From Sarocladium kiliense (Eukaryota; Ascomycota; Sordariomycetes; Hypocreales; Sarocladiaceae), in NCBI GenBank assembly GCA_030734395.1, contig JAUZTG010000041.1, positions 806,001-870,000 on the forward strand: a stretch of 64,000 bases of DNA, given 5' to 3'. Below the pieces are notes generated by a model, which saw only the letters and a program-made list of their open reading frames with translations, searched no databases and was not told the origin of the DNA. Both the position numbers and the translations under genes were made by a program. Every line of letters starts with the position of its first letter. Position 1 is the first letter of the stretch. Shown in pieces: positions 53,632 to 64,000 of this stretch.

Positions 53632-56400
53632 TCACATCAACAAGCACTCCATCCCATACATCGCCCTCTCCACGCTCTTCTTAACCTGATACCAGTCCGC
53701 CCTCCTCTGCGCATACTCATAAACCTCCTCCGCCCTAAAAATGCCCCCAAACCGATCTCCATCCGCAATCACCGTCGCCATCTCCTTCGCATGCCCCGCA
53801 TCAATCAGATAAATCTGGCTCAACTCCCTCAAGGCACCGAAATAAGCGTTCAAATCCGGGTTCCGCAGCGACCGGATGTATTCACTGTGCAAGTTCATAT
53901 CCGCGATGAGCTTGATGGCGCCGGTGGTGGAGATGCGTTGGCGCTTGAGGTGTTTGCAGAGAGCGGTGAAGAGACGGAGGCCGACTTCGCCGTTGAAGAC
54001 ATCGAGCATGGTCTTCTCCGTGGTACCGACTAGCATGCGGGTGTGGGAGGAGACGAGCTCGACGACGCGGCGGGCGGTGGGGGTTGGGCCGATGTCTGGT
54101 TCTTGGGCGGAGGAAGGGTCGGTGGAGGAGGGTGGATTGTAGTCTGTGGGTTGTTGCATTGTGCCGTGGAGGTATTCGACTTCGTCCATGAGGACGTCGA
54201 TGCCTTTGTTGAGACCTGCTGCGACGCGCTCGTCGAGCATTTGTTCGAATCTCTTCTTTGCGAGGCCGGCTTGGTCGAGGAAGTCGTTTCTGTCTGCGAT
54301 TTTGGGGGCGGCGAGTTGTTGCTCGTAGAAGACGTCGATCATTTGGGAGATGAGGTCGCCGACGTTAACCAGTTCGATGAATTGGACTAGGGGTGTGACG
54401 CCGGCGCCGTGGTCACTGACTTCACGAGGGTTGTAGCTGGAGAGATGAGCAACGGCCTTGTCGAAACCGCTGCGAACGTGACGATCGCCGAGGATACGGA
54501 GAAGGACGACGAAGATGTTGGCGCATTGCTCTTTTGCTTCGCCACCTGCTTGTCCTCCGAGACGGATGAAGACGGCAACTCGTCCCAGACTGGACTGCGC
54601 AGCGTGCACGAGGTTGAGTGCAACCTCGATACTGAACAAAGACTTGATGCCCTCCAATTTCGAGGCCATCAGTGCTGCCTTAGCTGCAAGTTCATCGTTC
54701 GGCGCCTGAGCCGGCAAGGGGCTCTTCCTGCCATCTGGTGCGCTGATAGCAATCGAGTCTGGTCGTGGAGTAGCTGCCCTCGAGCCCTCTGAAGCCTGTG
54801 TCGCCGGTGCGGCGGTAGCTGGTGACTTTGCCGGTGCAAACGGGGACCCCATGGGGAAACTGGGCAGCACCGTCACAGGCATCATGACGACCTTCTTGAA
54901 AGAGCTGAGGAAGTCAGACTTGTCGGCCGATCTGTTGATGTTGGACATCCAATACGACTCAAGTGATGAATCCTGCTCATCAAGCTTCTTCTCCCATTTT
55001 GACACCTCTGTTTCAGCATGCTTCGTGAAGTGATCCAGCTCCTCTTGTAAGTATAAGTCCAGATGAGGTTCGAACACCGACAGTGCCAATGCTTTTGCTT
55101 TGTCCTCTGTGTCTTCTTCTGGGCTCTTCGGCGCAGTCAAGGAACTGAAGAAAAGCAACGTCTGCTCAAAGACGCCAGATATAGCTTTGACGTATGCTTC
55201 TGAGCTTCGGTCATGTGCCTCGTCAAACAGTGGTGTCGTGTAATCCGTAATGATATCATCACGAACCCGGTCGACTAAAGCCCAGAAGACATTTGCTGCC
55301 TCGGGGAAGATACGCTCAATGACGCTAGCCTGGTCATTCACCTTTGCCAACAGCACCTCGAAGAATTGATGTGACGGCTCGGTTGAGATCTCTCCCGGTG
55401 CTGTCGCCCGATTAAGGCACTCGATTGGGTTCTGCATCAGCTCCCTATCGCTGAAGAGCGGATGCTTCTGGATGAACAGATCGATCCCGCTCCGCGACCC
55501 GTTCAGCATGTACAACACATGCGCATATCTCTTCATCCGCCCATCGACATCCCAGAACTCATACCCTTGCTCAAACTCTCTCAACACCGCGCTCTCGAAG
55601 ATCCCCATCATGGATGAGACTTTCTCCTCTCTCTCATGACAGCCCTCCGCCCAGTCGCTCTTCGCAAACCGTTGCAGATTCGACAGCATCTTCGCTTGTT
55701 TCTCGGGGTCGCGGAAGGCTTTGAACACAATTGGGTCGGCATGGCTCCTAGCTCGCGCAAGATCATAGTAGAACGGCGCAAGCGCTCCATATATCTTTCC
55801 AAACTCCTGCCTCGCCCCTCCTCTTATGCTCTTCGCATTCTTGAAGACCTCAAGATACGCTGTCGGCTCCTTAGATCCTTCGGTCCCTGCCGGCTGCAAG
55901 GTCATGGTCTCGAATCCATCTTGAATGTCTGCAGACACTCTCTCTTGTTTTTGTTCCTCTGCCGCGGCATCAAACAGTGTCATTCGTTTCGAATTAGGCG
56001 ATGTTTGTGTCTGTCCTGTCCCGTTCGTCTTCTGGGCCGCTGCTGCTGCCGCCGCCTCCCGTCGCTTGCGCATCGTGGCTTCGAACCGCTTACGAGCCTC
56101 CAACTCATCCCAGCAACCCATGCTTTTTAATCGTGAAACCCATCTTGTATCATCATATACCATCTCTCGCATCCGTCTTGATGCTCTCGCGAATCGCATC
56201 TGGTCCGCAATGGGGAGGTAGTCGAGAATGGCCACAAGGATCTCTAGGATTCAGTTCGGTCAGCAACCGTGGTTCAATCCTCCGCCCCTACTCGTGAACA
56301 TACCTGCGGGGAGACTTGACCTCGAATCAATCATCGAGGTAGCTTGCAGGGCACTCAAAATGCCGCCGCTATTAGCGGCTCCCTTCTTGGCCCTGTTCAT
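53632..56400 (-). CDS. RCY1: recyclin-1: F-box plus Sec10-like endocytic recycling protein
   Basis: Exon 1 is 56400-56304, the intron is 60 bp and exon 2 is 56243-53632; 902 aa. The F-box spans residues about 29-75 (SLPAEILVAILDYLPIADQMRFARASRRMR...DDTRWVSRL) and is split by the intron. The rest is Sec10-like helical-bundle sequence (YIHKHPLF-type, LFIQKHPLFSDRELMQNPIECL, HLKRQRISTTGAIKLIADMNLHSEYI). The C-terminus is CLLM, a CAAX-type prenylation box, as in yeast Rcy1. Rcy1 links SCF to recycling of v-SNAREs from endosomes. The start at 56400 is the first ATG that keeps the F-box; the intronless frame would begin at an internal ATG and lose half of it. Confidence 0.92.
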
Positions 56401-57097
56401 GATGGCTGACTTGGAAGTCGACCGAGGGGTAGCTGTATGGAAGAGCTCGTGCTGCCCGCTCCGGGGCTGATTGGGTAATCAGCGGTTCGCCGAGTGTATC
56501 GTGGTCCTATGGGACATCGTTCCGAGGAAATTTGAGGCGAAGGAGCGCGAGGTGCTTCTGGTAGAGCTAGGTTGCCCAGATATCGATTGTTGGAGTTGCA
56601 GACGGTTGTCGACCCCACGCGCGCGCCAGGCGGCGCTCACCTGCAACGAAGCTGATCTTACCCTAGAGATGACGTATCTTGGCAGATGTTGGGAATTGCC
56701 GACTCACCCCGTCAAGAACTTGCAGTTGTATATATAATTCTATGTGCTTGTTGAGTAGGAAGTTTCCGTACCTTCCAATCATGGAGGTTTGTCTGACCTT
56801 CATGTCCCTCCCATCGTCCATCTTTGATGCTCGACCGCAATACTACCAACTCGTCCTGAAGGATTTAAGATTGAAGACCAAGAACATACCAACTGCGCAG
56901 ACAATAAGGTGCAAGGGGCAATCCCTTTGGTTATATTGATGTCTATAAGCATTCATTTCACAAGATATCATTTTGTGTCTCCTCCCAAACTGTCCAATGT
57001 CCACACTAACAGCCTCTCATGAATTTCCGTTTCCAATGCCACCATATGTACATGCCATTTTGCCGTACTCGATACTGAACAAATGCAGTTTCCAATG
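56401..57097. other. intergenic, recyclin promoter and HOM3 3' region
   Basis: About 700 bp, AT-richer toward 56720-57090. No gene or RNA recognised. Confidence 0.6.
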
Positions 57098-58918
57098 TTA
57101 CTCCAAGAAAGTGAAAAGATGCGTGTGGAGGACGTTCATAGCCCTTGTGGCGTCCCTAGCATCAATGACACAAGATATGTTTATCTCACTCGCGCCTGTT
57201 ACAAACAATGTCAGCTTACAGGACTCTCGTAGCTCAGATGAGAACTTCAGAAGATTCTTACCTTGTGAGATCATCTCCAAATTCACGTTATGATCTCCAA
57301 GCGTCGAGAACATCTTACCCGCCACACCAACCATATCCTTCATCTGCGCACCAACCAAGCTCAAGATCGCCATGTCCGACAAAACGCTTACATCTCCACA
57401 CTCCTCTAGCTCTTTCCTTGCTTGTGCAAAGGCATCGACCTGTGTCGAGCCAGCGTGGATAGCGAGAGAGACGTGGACCTCACTCGTGGAGATAAGGTCC
57501 ACGCTGATGGAGTGTATGTCCAAGATACGGAACACTCGGGCGAAGAACCCGTGGGAGATGGATCGCTTGTTGGAGTGTACATTGATGACGCTGATGTGGT
57601 CCTTGATGGTAACGGCGGTGGGACGCTTCGGCTTCTTGTACTGCTCGGAAACGGCGGAGTCGCGTCTTGAGCGCTGGAGTTGGTGTGCCGCCGAAAGGAC
57701 CGGGTCAGGAATGACGATGGTGCCGTTGCCGCGCGGGTTCTTGACGTTCTTGATGCGGATCGGAATCGGAGGTTCGGCGCGGATGACCTGGTCCATGGTC
57801 AAGTGGTGAATGACTTCGGATCCGTAGAATGTCAACTCAGCAGCCTCAGATGGGGTGATGGACGACAGAAGCCTTGCAGTGGGAACCTTGGAAGGATCTG
57901 CCGTGAAGATACCATCAACCTCCTTCCAGATCTGAAGCTCCTCGGCCTTGAGACCAACAGCGCAAAGAGCTGCGCAAAGATCAGTGTAACCACGACCAAT
58001 GTCGCCATCAATGAGACTTCCGGGAACATTGCCGAAGAAGCCGGTGACGACTGGTACCCTGCCTTCGCAGGACTCGATCTTGTTGACGAAGGCCTGGACG
58101 GCCGTGGCATAGAAGGTAGCATCAAGCTGTGCCGCTGCATCGTAATGCAATGCATCGCTAAGGTCGACATACTCTGCGTCAACGCCCTGAACATCAAATT
58201 TTTAGCAAATGATCCGTCGGATCAGGTCGGGATGCCATGAACATACGAAATCCTTGAGCAGTGCCGTCATGAAAAGACAGCTCAGCTTCTCTCCAAAGCT
58301 GATCACGCGATCCTTGCTACGCGAGTTGATCTCAAGGTTGAATCTCCGAGCAGCATGAATGTACTCAATCAGCTCCTGACACTCAGCCTTGACCCTCTCC
58401 GCCAATGAAGTCTTAAGCTTAGGGTCTTCAACAGTAGCCTCAGCAGCAAAAACGTGATCATTGCAGATGTCCTGGATGAGAGTCTTAGCCTCCTCGATGA
58501 GCTCATTCTGCTCTTCCTCATTGCTGGTGATGGCCCCGACGGCGCGTAGCTTGCCGTAGACAGCGAGTAACCTATCGGTGTCAACTTTGGAAGCCTTCAT
58601 GCAAGGCTTCGGTGTGGGAGCCTTACCGACTGGTGGTACCCTCGGCTTTTCTGCCGGTGCTCCTTGCAGAACACACCACGACCACTCTATTCCTAGTGAG
58701 GCTTGCCCTGCAATATGTGTGTCAGTATAGCTGCTTCAAACCAATCGGCGTCATGCATGACATACTTGACGATATCACGGGCAATCTGTCGTCTGTCGTT
58801 AGTCAGGGCCGGTGAGACAGGTGAACCATACTGGACTGACCTTCTGAGGAAACTTGCCGACACTCGTGCCACCAAACTTCTGCACCACCCACCCTCTGTT
58901 GCCATCAATGTCACCCAT
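57098..58918 (-). CDS. HOM3: aspartokinase
   Basis: Exons: 58918-58841, 58785-58766, 58707-58627, 58571-58247, 58186-57262, 57195-57098; 508 aa with a 20-base second exon. The N-terminus MGDIDGNRGWVVQKFGGTSVGKFPQK has the aspartokinase KFGGTSVG ATP-site motif, followed by VVVVCSARSTGRKAEGTTSRLL, VVTGFFG, GRGYTDLCAALCAVGL and WKEVDGIFTADPSKVPTAR. The C-terminal third holds two ACT modules, the second (ISVDLISTSEVHVSL... VNLEMISQGASEINISCVIDARDATRAM) completed only when the last 66-bp intron is removed. The enzyme phosphorylates aspartate, the first step to threonine, methionine and isoleucine, and is feedback-inhibited through the ACT domains. Reading through the last intron would insert about 22 residues into the ACT core. 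Confidence 0.94.
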
Positions 58919-60298
58919 CCTTTTTTGCTTTTGTGGTTTCAAGCGCGGAACTGGACGTTATGCCTCCTTCAAAAACCCTCACGGCGCCTAATCCCGGTCC
59001 AGTCCGCAGCGTCAGGTATAAGGATGGAAGAGCAGGAAATCCCGAGTTAAGAGTTTCCTCCTTAATGAGATCCGGTACTGTGCTCGTGCAGACGATGCAG
59101 GCGACGATCCAATGTCAGCCCTGTCGTCGTCAAAAGTAGTTCCCTCGTAAGAGTTCAGCTTTGCTTCTGCCGGCAAGCCACCGTTTGACGAACCCTTGTC
59201 CGAGCAGCGTGAGCAGGCCTGTTGTTCTGGTCCTAAAGAGTGATGAGAGGCGGCAGAGCTCGTCTCTTATGCAATTGAGCCAAGTGAGAAGGAGATGAGC
59301 AGGATGACTCGACAAGCTGAGTGTGGACGGCCCAGCAAGGCGAGGCGTTTCCAAAAAATTCAAGACGAGGGTTGGCTGGATGGGCGAGGCGGGCCCCGCA
59401 AATCGGAGGCGACTCACGGCTGTAGTGCAGTGGTGCTGTTTCTGTCAGGTACCGGCTGCAGCTGCGATGACTAGACTTGACTACCTTACCTTACCTTAGT
59501 AGCCTACGAAGCCAGCCAGTAAAGGCAAAACTCTGACTGGACGACATGACGAGAGACATCGGCCATTGAGAACAGGCCACTAGTGTGTCTATCAATCTCA
59601 CATATTTCATCGCTTTCGATTGCTGTCCATGTGAGACATATCCATCCGCCCATTGCGTCCACTTCCATTTGCTGAACGCTTGCGAATGATGCCATCCCGC
59701 CCTTCCGTAACCGGCGACCCGACCGCCAGGGACCCCTGCAGCCCGACCACTAGGGCATGTCTTGGCCACTGTAGAGTCACCTATCCCTCCTATATTGCAT
59801 CGCACCGCACGGATAGACGGTCAACTTCATCAGAGGACTCGTTCATTCAAACACGAGTACGACTACGACGGGTAACAAGGACGTCTGTCATCACGAGAAT
59901 GAATCATTATTCAAACAGTCGCATCGCTGCTCCCAGTAGCTCTCGCACGCTGTCGTCCAAATCATCACCGAACCCCAGCGCCACCCTCCTCCTGCCGTAG
60001 CAGCGCAATGTAAGGTATACACAATGAAGTCAAAACCAAATGCTGAAACATGCCCTTCTCCTTGCACAAGAGCCCTGCCATCCTGTCATGGCTTCCCTTT
60101 TGTACAGATTCATCCGTCCTTCCCGTCCCTGAATTAACTAGTCAAGTAGCATCCGCCATTCTCGTATAACATGGCCTTGACAGAACGCTCGTGGCTTTGC
60201 GCCAACCAGACCCCAAACGCCCATTCGCCACCAAGATCATATCAATGGTATCATAATGCCCGTTTTCTTTTCCGGTGCTTGCTTCCCGAGTCCTCTCC
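58919..60298. other. intergenic, HOM3 promoter and RFX 3' region
   Basis: About 1.4 kb. It includes ATGACTC at 59303-59309, close to a Gcn4/Cpc1 half-palindrome but not a full TGACTCA, and a CTTACCTTACCTTA run near 59485. No gene supported. Confidence 0.5.
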
Positions 60299-62952
60299 TC
60301 ATGCGACTCCCTGAGAAGCTTCGCGCCCCAACCCCAGGTTCTCACTCGGTGGCGGCGAGAAAGTGAACTTGTCAACTGTGAAATCATCGTCTGGCGTCCG
60401 AATACCGATCCCACTATCATCGTGTGTATCGGCTCCATTCCCCATTCCCATGGTTGCTTCTTTCGTCTTACCAACCGGGGGGAACGGTGCCCGTCCTGGC
60501 TGCGATTGGGACATATTCGGCAGGTTCAACTCATCGCTTCCGCTGCTGTACCGAGAGCTTTGCTGCCGCGCATTCACCTTTGTCGCCGACGTTTCTTCCA
60601 GGGCCTGGTCTGGAGTTGTCGTTGTCACCGTGCGCTTCATGAACCCGCCCTGCTCCGCCAGGAAGCAGACCATCTCGTCCATCCAAGTCTTGGTAACCCA
60701 CCACGACCCAAAGCTTTTACCAGATGACAGGGTGATGTCGCGCATAACTGACGTTCCGATCCTCTCGACGCACCAAACAATGTCAGTTGGTGAAGCGTAA
60801 GGGAACTTCTCAGTCAGGCTTTGTAGGAGGTTGACCCATTTGTCCAGGACGTTGTGTGCTGCGTTGTTGGCGCTAATATCACGATCCGACTGCTTCGGTG
60901 CCCTGACGGCGACGTCTCCATAAATCGTCAGGCACTCAATATCCCACGGCACGTTCTGAGGGTCCAGAAGGTCGCGCATCTCGTTGACTAGGAGGGTGAC
61001 GGTGTCATCCATGCCCCGCGTCGGCACGCACTCGGCCACTTTGCGAGGCTTAATCATTGTGATCCATTCCACGTACATCTGATCGCGGTTGGCTGGGTTC
61101 GACAGCATGTTCGCTGCTGCGTGTGCGGTCAAGTTGACACGCAGTGCTCGGTCAAGAAGTCCGGCAAAGAGGGTCGCTGGAGTTTCCTTGGCCCGCAGGA
61201 CGTGGGCAGGCTGACCCTGGAATGATTCCTTGATATGAGGAATCAAACGCTCGGAAATAGCTCGTAAAGTGTCCAGGACTGGCTTGGGCAGCACCTGCAG
61301 CGTCAACTTGGAGATGATGCGCATCATGTTCTGGTACAGGACGAGATCACACCCTTCGATCCATGGAGCGAGGGCAGGATGGCTGAAGAGCTTGTGCACA
61401 GGCATCGTCAGGGTACCCTGGAAAGATGTATAGAGGTGGAAGAATGTCTTCTCCTTGCAGTATCGGATGCACTCAACAAGGGAGGTACAGTGTGACCGGT
61501 ATAGTGCCGACAGCGACTTCGCGGCATCGGCGTCGGTGCTCGGCGGAAGATATTGCTCGATCGGTGGGAGAGCAAGCAGATCTGACTGCTCCATGTTCTC
61601 GTCGCCTGGAGCCATGAACGCAAGCTCGAGCGTGGTTTTCGTCGACGTCACGTCCATGCTGTCGATTGTTGAAAGGTCGGGTTGGTTGTATAGGCTGTGT
61701 GTCCGCCTCGACGTACTGCCAAGTTTTGTTCTCCTTCCAGTTTCCGGCAAAGGAGCCATGGGTTGTGAGGGTGGCGCGGACGAAACTGCTCTGGGATTGC
61801 TCGCTGCTGACACGCTCCTGCTTATTGTTAGGCTGATATGATGAGGAGAATAAGACCGGGCCAAACTTACTGGAAGCTTTGAGATGCATGTGTTCTTGGT
61901 TCGCTCAGCAGGCGTGGAGGGGGGGCTTGAGATTCCCGAGCCTCCGGTTGATCGTCGACAAGTGCGAAGTTGACATAGTGGTATTTTGACTCGCCGCGAA
62001 CTCCCAGGCGCCGCGTCTTAAGTCCAGGGAAGAGTACGCGCACAAGTTTGCCGAAACTTGCTGGGTTCAGTACTGTTATCCTTTCCGTAGCGCATCGACT
62101 TGCGTAGTTTGCATAGACTCTTCCACGCGGCACCGACCCCTTGCCCGTCGAGCACACCGAGTTGATCCTGTACATGGTCAGCACACCGCAAAGCAGCGAC
62201 GAGAACAAAGGACAAGACCTACCAAAGCATGGCAAATACTTGTCGAGTCCGCTCCGAATTGGGCCCTCGTTCGTTCCCGTGGAGTTCACTGGCAACATCT
62301 TGAAGTCCTCGGTGTCGGTTGGCGCTGAAAAGCTGTCGCATCTCCAACTCATTATTAGCGCTGGACCTTAAAGACCCCGATCGTGGTTGAGCCAGGTCCT
62401 GATTGACCGAGTCACCCTCGATGTTGTCTTCCCTTTCCATCATGGAAGTGTCACCCTCAGTGAAGCTTCCGTTGCCGGCAAATTGCTCCACTGGCAGGGG
62501 ATGTCTGTTCATGTCTTGCGACTGATGCTGAGCTTGCTGGTGCTGCTGGTAAGCCATCTGGTGCGCCATGGGTGCTGTCATAGAGCCGTCCATGTGCACT
62601 TCTTGTGATGGCCCACGCATATGACCTGCGGCCTGCATGATCAGATCCTCAGGAGACATCTGAGGCGGTAATGACATGTTGCGAGCGTGGCTGCTGTGGT
62701 TGTTGGGTAGCCAGTGACCGTTGTACAGATTCTGTGCGTCCGTGAAGGGATGTTGCTCAGCGTTCACAGTCTGATTGACGCCACTCTGGACCGATGTCGT
62801 TGATGCACGAGACTGCGGTCGCTTCTTGGGCTTGATGTGGGTGCGCGATGCAGTATCTAGGCCGAGGAGGGCATGTCAGCAACGGAGTCCAAAGTAAACA
62901 AAGATAAATTGGTCATGCGCATGCGGCACAGCAGAAACGCACCGTGGTCCAT
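60299..62952 (-). CDS. RFX-family transcription factor
   Basis: Exons: 62952-62943 (10 bases), 62856-62223, 62167-61871, 61817-60299; 819 aa. The N-terminal part is Gln/His/Met-rich and disordered. The RFX winged-helix DNA-binding domain covers about residues 205-285: FAMLWINSVCSTGKGSVPRGRVYANYASRCATERI, LNPASFGKLVRVLFPGLKTRRLGVRGESKYHYVNFAL. The typical fungal extension follows: VECIRYCKEKTFFHLYTSF, FSHPALAPWIEGCDLVLYQNMMRII and the long dimerisation region. Fungal RFX factors control cell-cycle, DNA-damage and morphogenesis genes. The last intron ends AATAAGCAG, a tandem acceptor; both choices keep frame and differ by one residue (His-Arg versus Gln). The 10-base first exon is supported by the frame-perfect MDH/D junction. 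Confidence 0.9.
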
Positions 62953-64000
62953 GATATCTAGGCGAACAGAAAGAAATGTCCCTTGGGGCTGGGGTCAGTC
63001 TTTGTTGGAAAGGGCGGCCAAGTGCGAGTTGATCTGTGATCAACAAACATTGGCTTTTGGTGTCTGTGTGTGGGGTGTGGCTGAACCAGGCCAAAAGCGT
63101 CAAAAACAGCGACTGCTCCGCGCCAGAAGACGAGCGCAACAGGGCAAGCAAGACATGCGGGAAGCGCAAAAGAGGAGATCAGAGCAAAGAAAACAGCCCA
63201 GACTATGAATCGTACAAAGCTTACCTGGAAGCAGCGCCGAAATCCGCTCGAGGCAACTGGCTTTGGCGGGCGCCTTTGGTGGGATTGTGAGGTGAGTTGC
63301 AGTGTTGTTGTGGTCGAGGATCCTGTTGCGAGGCCAACGAGCGGAGAGACATTCTGGTGGAGGCGGATCAGCAGCGAGATGACTAAGGATCACTGTTGTT
63401 TTGATGCTGAGGATGCGCCGGACAATCGTCCTGCCGGGCTCCGGGCTGCCAGTGATTCCAAGCACTCGGAAGTACGAACCAACACTGGAATTCAGTAGCC
63501 AGGATTCGGAAATGAAGGAGAAGATATCTGGAAGGCATTCACACTGTCTCTGCAATTTCGTGCTGGTAGGGCTGTCATTTCGCGCCATTCCAGCAGTTGA
63601 CTTTGGGCCATTGCTCTCTGTTTTGGCCTGCTTACACCCAGTACCTTCCTGCGACTCTCGTTCTTGCAGGGCATGCTGCTACCCGATAACGACACCCAGA
63701 CTGAGGGTAACGCATGATAGTCGATTCTACTGTCCGCAAACGAGAAACTAGGTGTACCATAGAAATGCATCAGAGTTAGCGTATTGGCATGATCAAATGG
63801 ATGCTTGGGATTGATTTCATTTCCCTGCGCTGGTATGAGTACTCGGTAGCTGTGGTATGGTCCAGATTGTGAGCGCAGCGGCGAAATCGATCTCCGCCTC
63901 AGCACGACGGTCACAGTGACGGGCCGACACAAAAGACGCTCTCCTCCAGCCAGCCATCTACCAACTAATTATTACCAAATGACTATTCTGAGGAAAAAGC
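62953..64000. other. upstream region of the RFX gene
   Basis: About 1 kb to the window edge. Overlapping minus-strand frames (63100-63588, 63492-63932) lack domain or splice support and may be leader or unrelated sequence. Nothing else recognised. Confidence 0.5.

Noticed and set aside
59303..59310. Gcn4/Cpc1-type site in the aspartokinase promoter
   Set aside because: Only ATGACTC is present, not the full TGACTCA palindrome, and it is nearly 400 bp from the ATG.
63100..63932. Two overlapping minus-strand open frames upstream of the RFX gene
   Set aside because: No continuity with the RFX start, no domains, strong overlap with plus-strand frames.

Overview
The window is nuclear DNA of a filamentous ascomycete (Pezizomycotina). 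The reasons are: genes broken by short introns of about 50-90 bp with GTANGT donors and CTAAC-like branch points; intergenic spaces of about 0.3-3 kb; and fungus-specific families (HET, Clr5, subgroup-C LysM chitinase, eisosome Eis1, recyclin-1, fungal RFX factor). I could not place it to class. No rRNA, tRNA, transposon or CRISPR array was recognised. All gene models below were spliced by hand, and each closes in frame unless stated.

Left part, about 1-31.1 kb, is accessory in character. In order it holds: a 5'-truncated cysteine-rich protein (+); a secreted single-pass membrane protein (-); a protein kinase fused to a DnaJ and DnaJ-X region (-); a HET-domain protein (+) facing a Clr5-domain protein (-) with 13 bp between stops; a small acidic protein (-); a 72-aa zinc-ribbon protein (+); a four-exon protein with dibasic sites (-); a six-cysteine secreted protein (+); a GPI-type surface protein (+); an NmrA-like oxidoreductase (+); a secreted GH18-like protein with an altered active site (+); a secreted cysteine-containing protein (-); a protein with an Smi1/Knr4 (SUKH)-like look (+); and a 1560-aa LysM/ChtBD1/GH18 chitinase of the killer-toxin-like class (+), whose long C-terminal extension carries a NucA/NucB-like nuclease signature.

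Right part, about 31.8-64 kb, is conserved housekeeping. It holds COQ10, a ULD_2-type ubiquitin-like coiled-coil protein, EMC2, a METTL2/Trm140-type tRNA m3C methyltransferase, a tyrosine phosphatase, eisosome protein 1, a Frag1/DRAM/Sfk1 membrane protein, a secreted histidine-rich protein, CDK7/Kin28, recyclin-1, aspartokinase (HOM3) and an RFX transcription factor.

The most interesting candidate system is the chitinase plus its upstream same-strand neighbour (24.5-31.1 kb). The chitinase looks like a cell-wall-targeting carrier fused to a nuclease-like tail, and the neighbour resembles the SUKH class that includes immunity proteins of nuclease toxins. The second is the kinase-DnaJ-X fusion at 4.3-7.3 kb, supported by one uninterrupted exon that spans both domain types.
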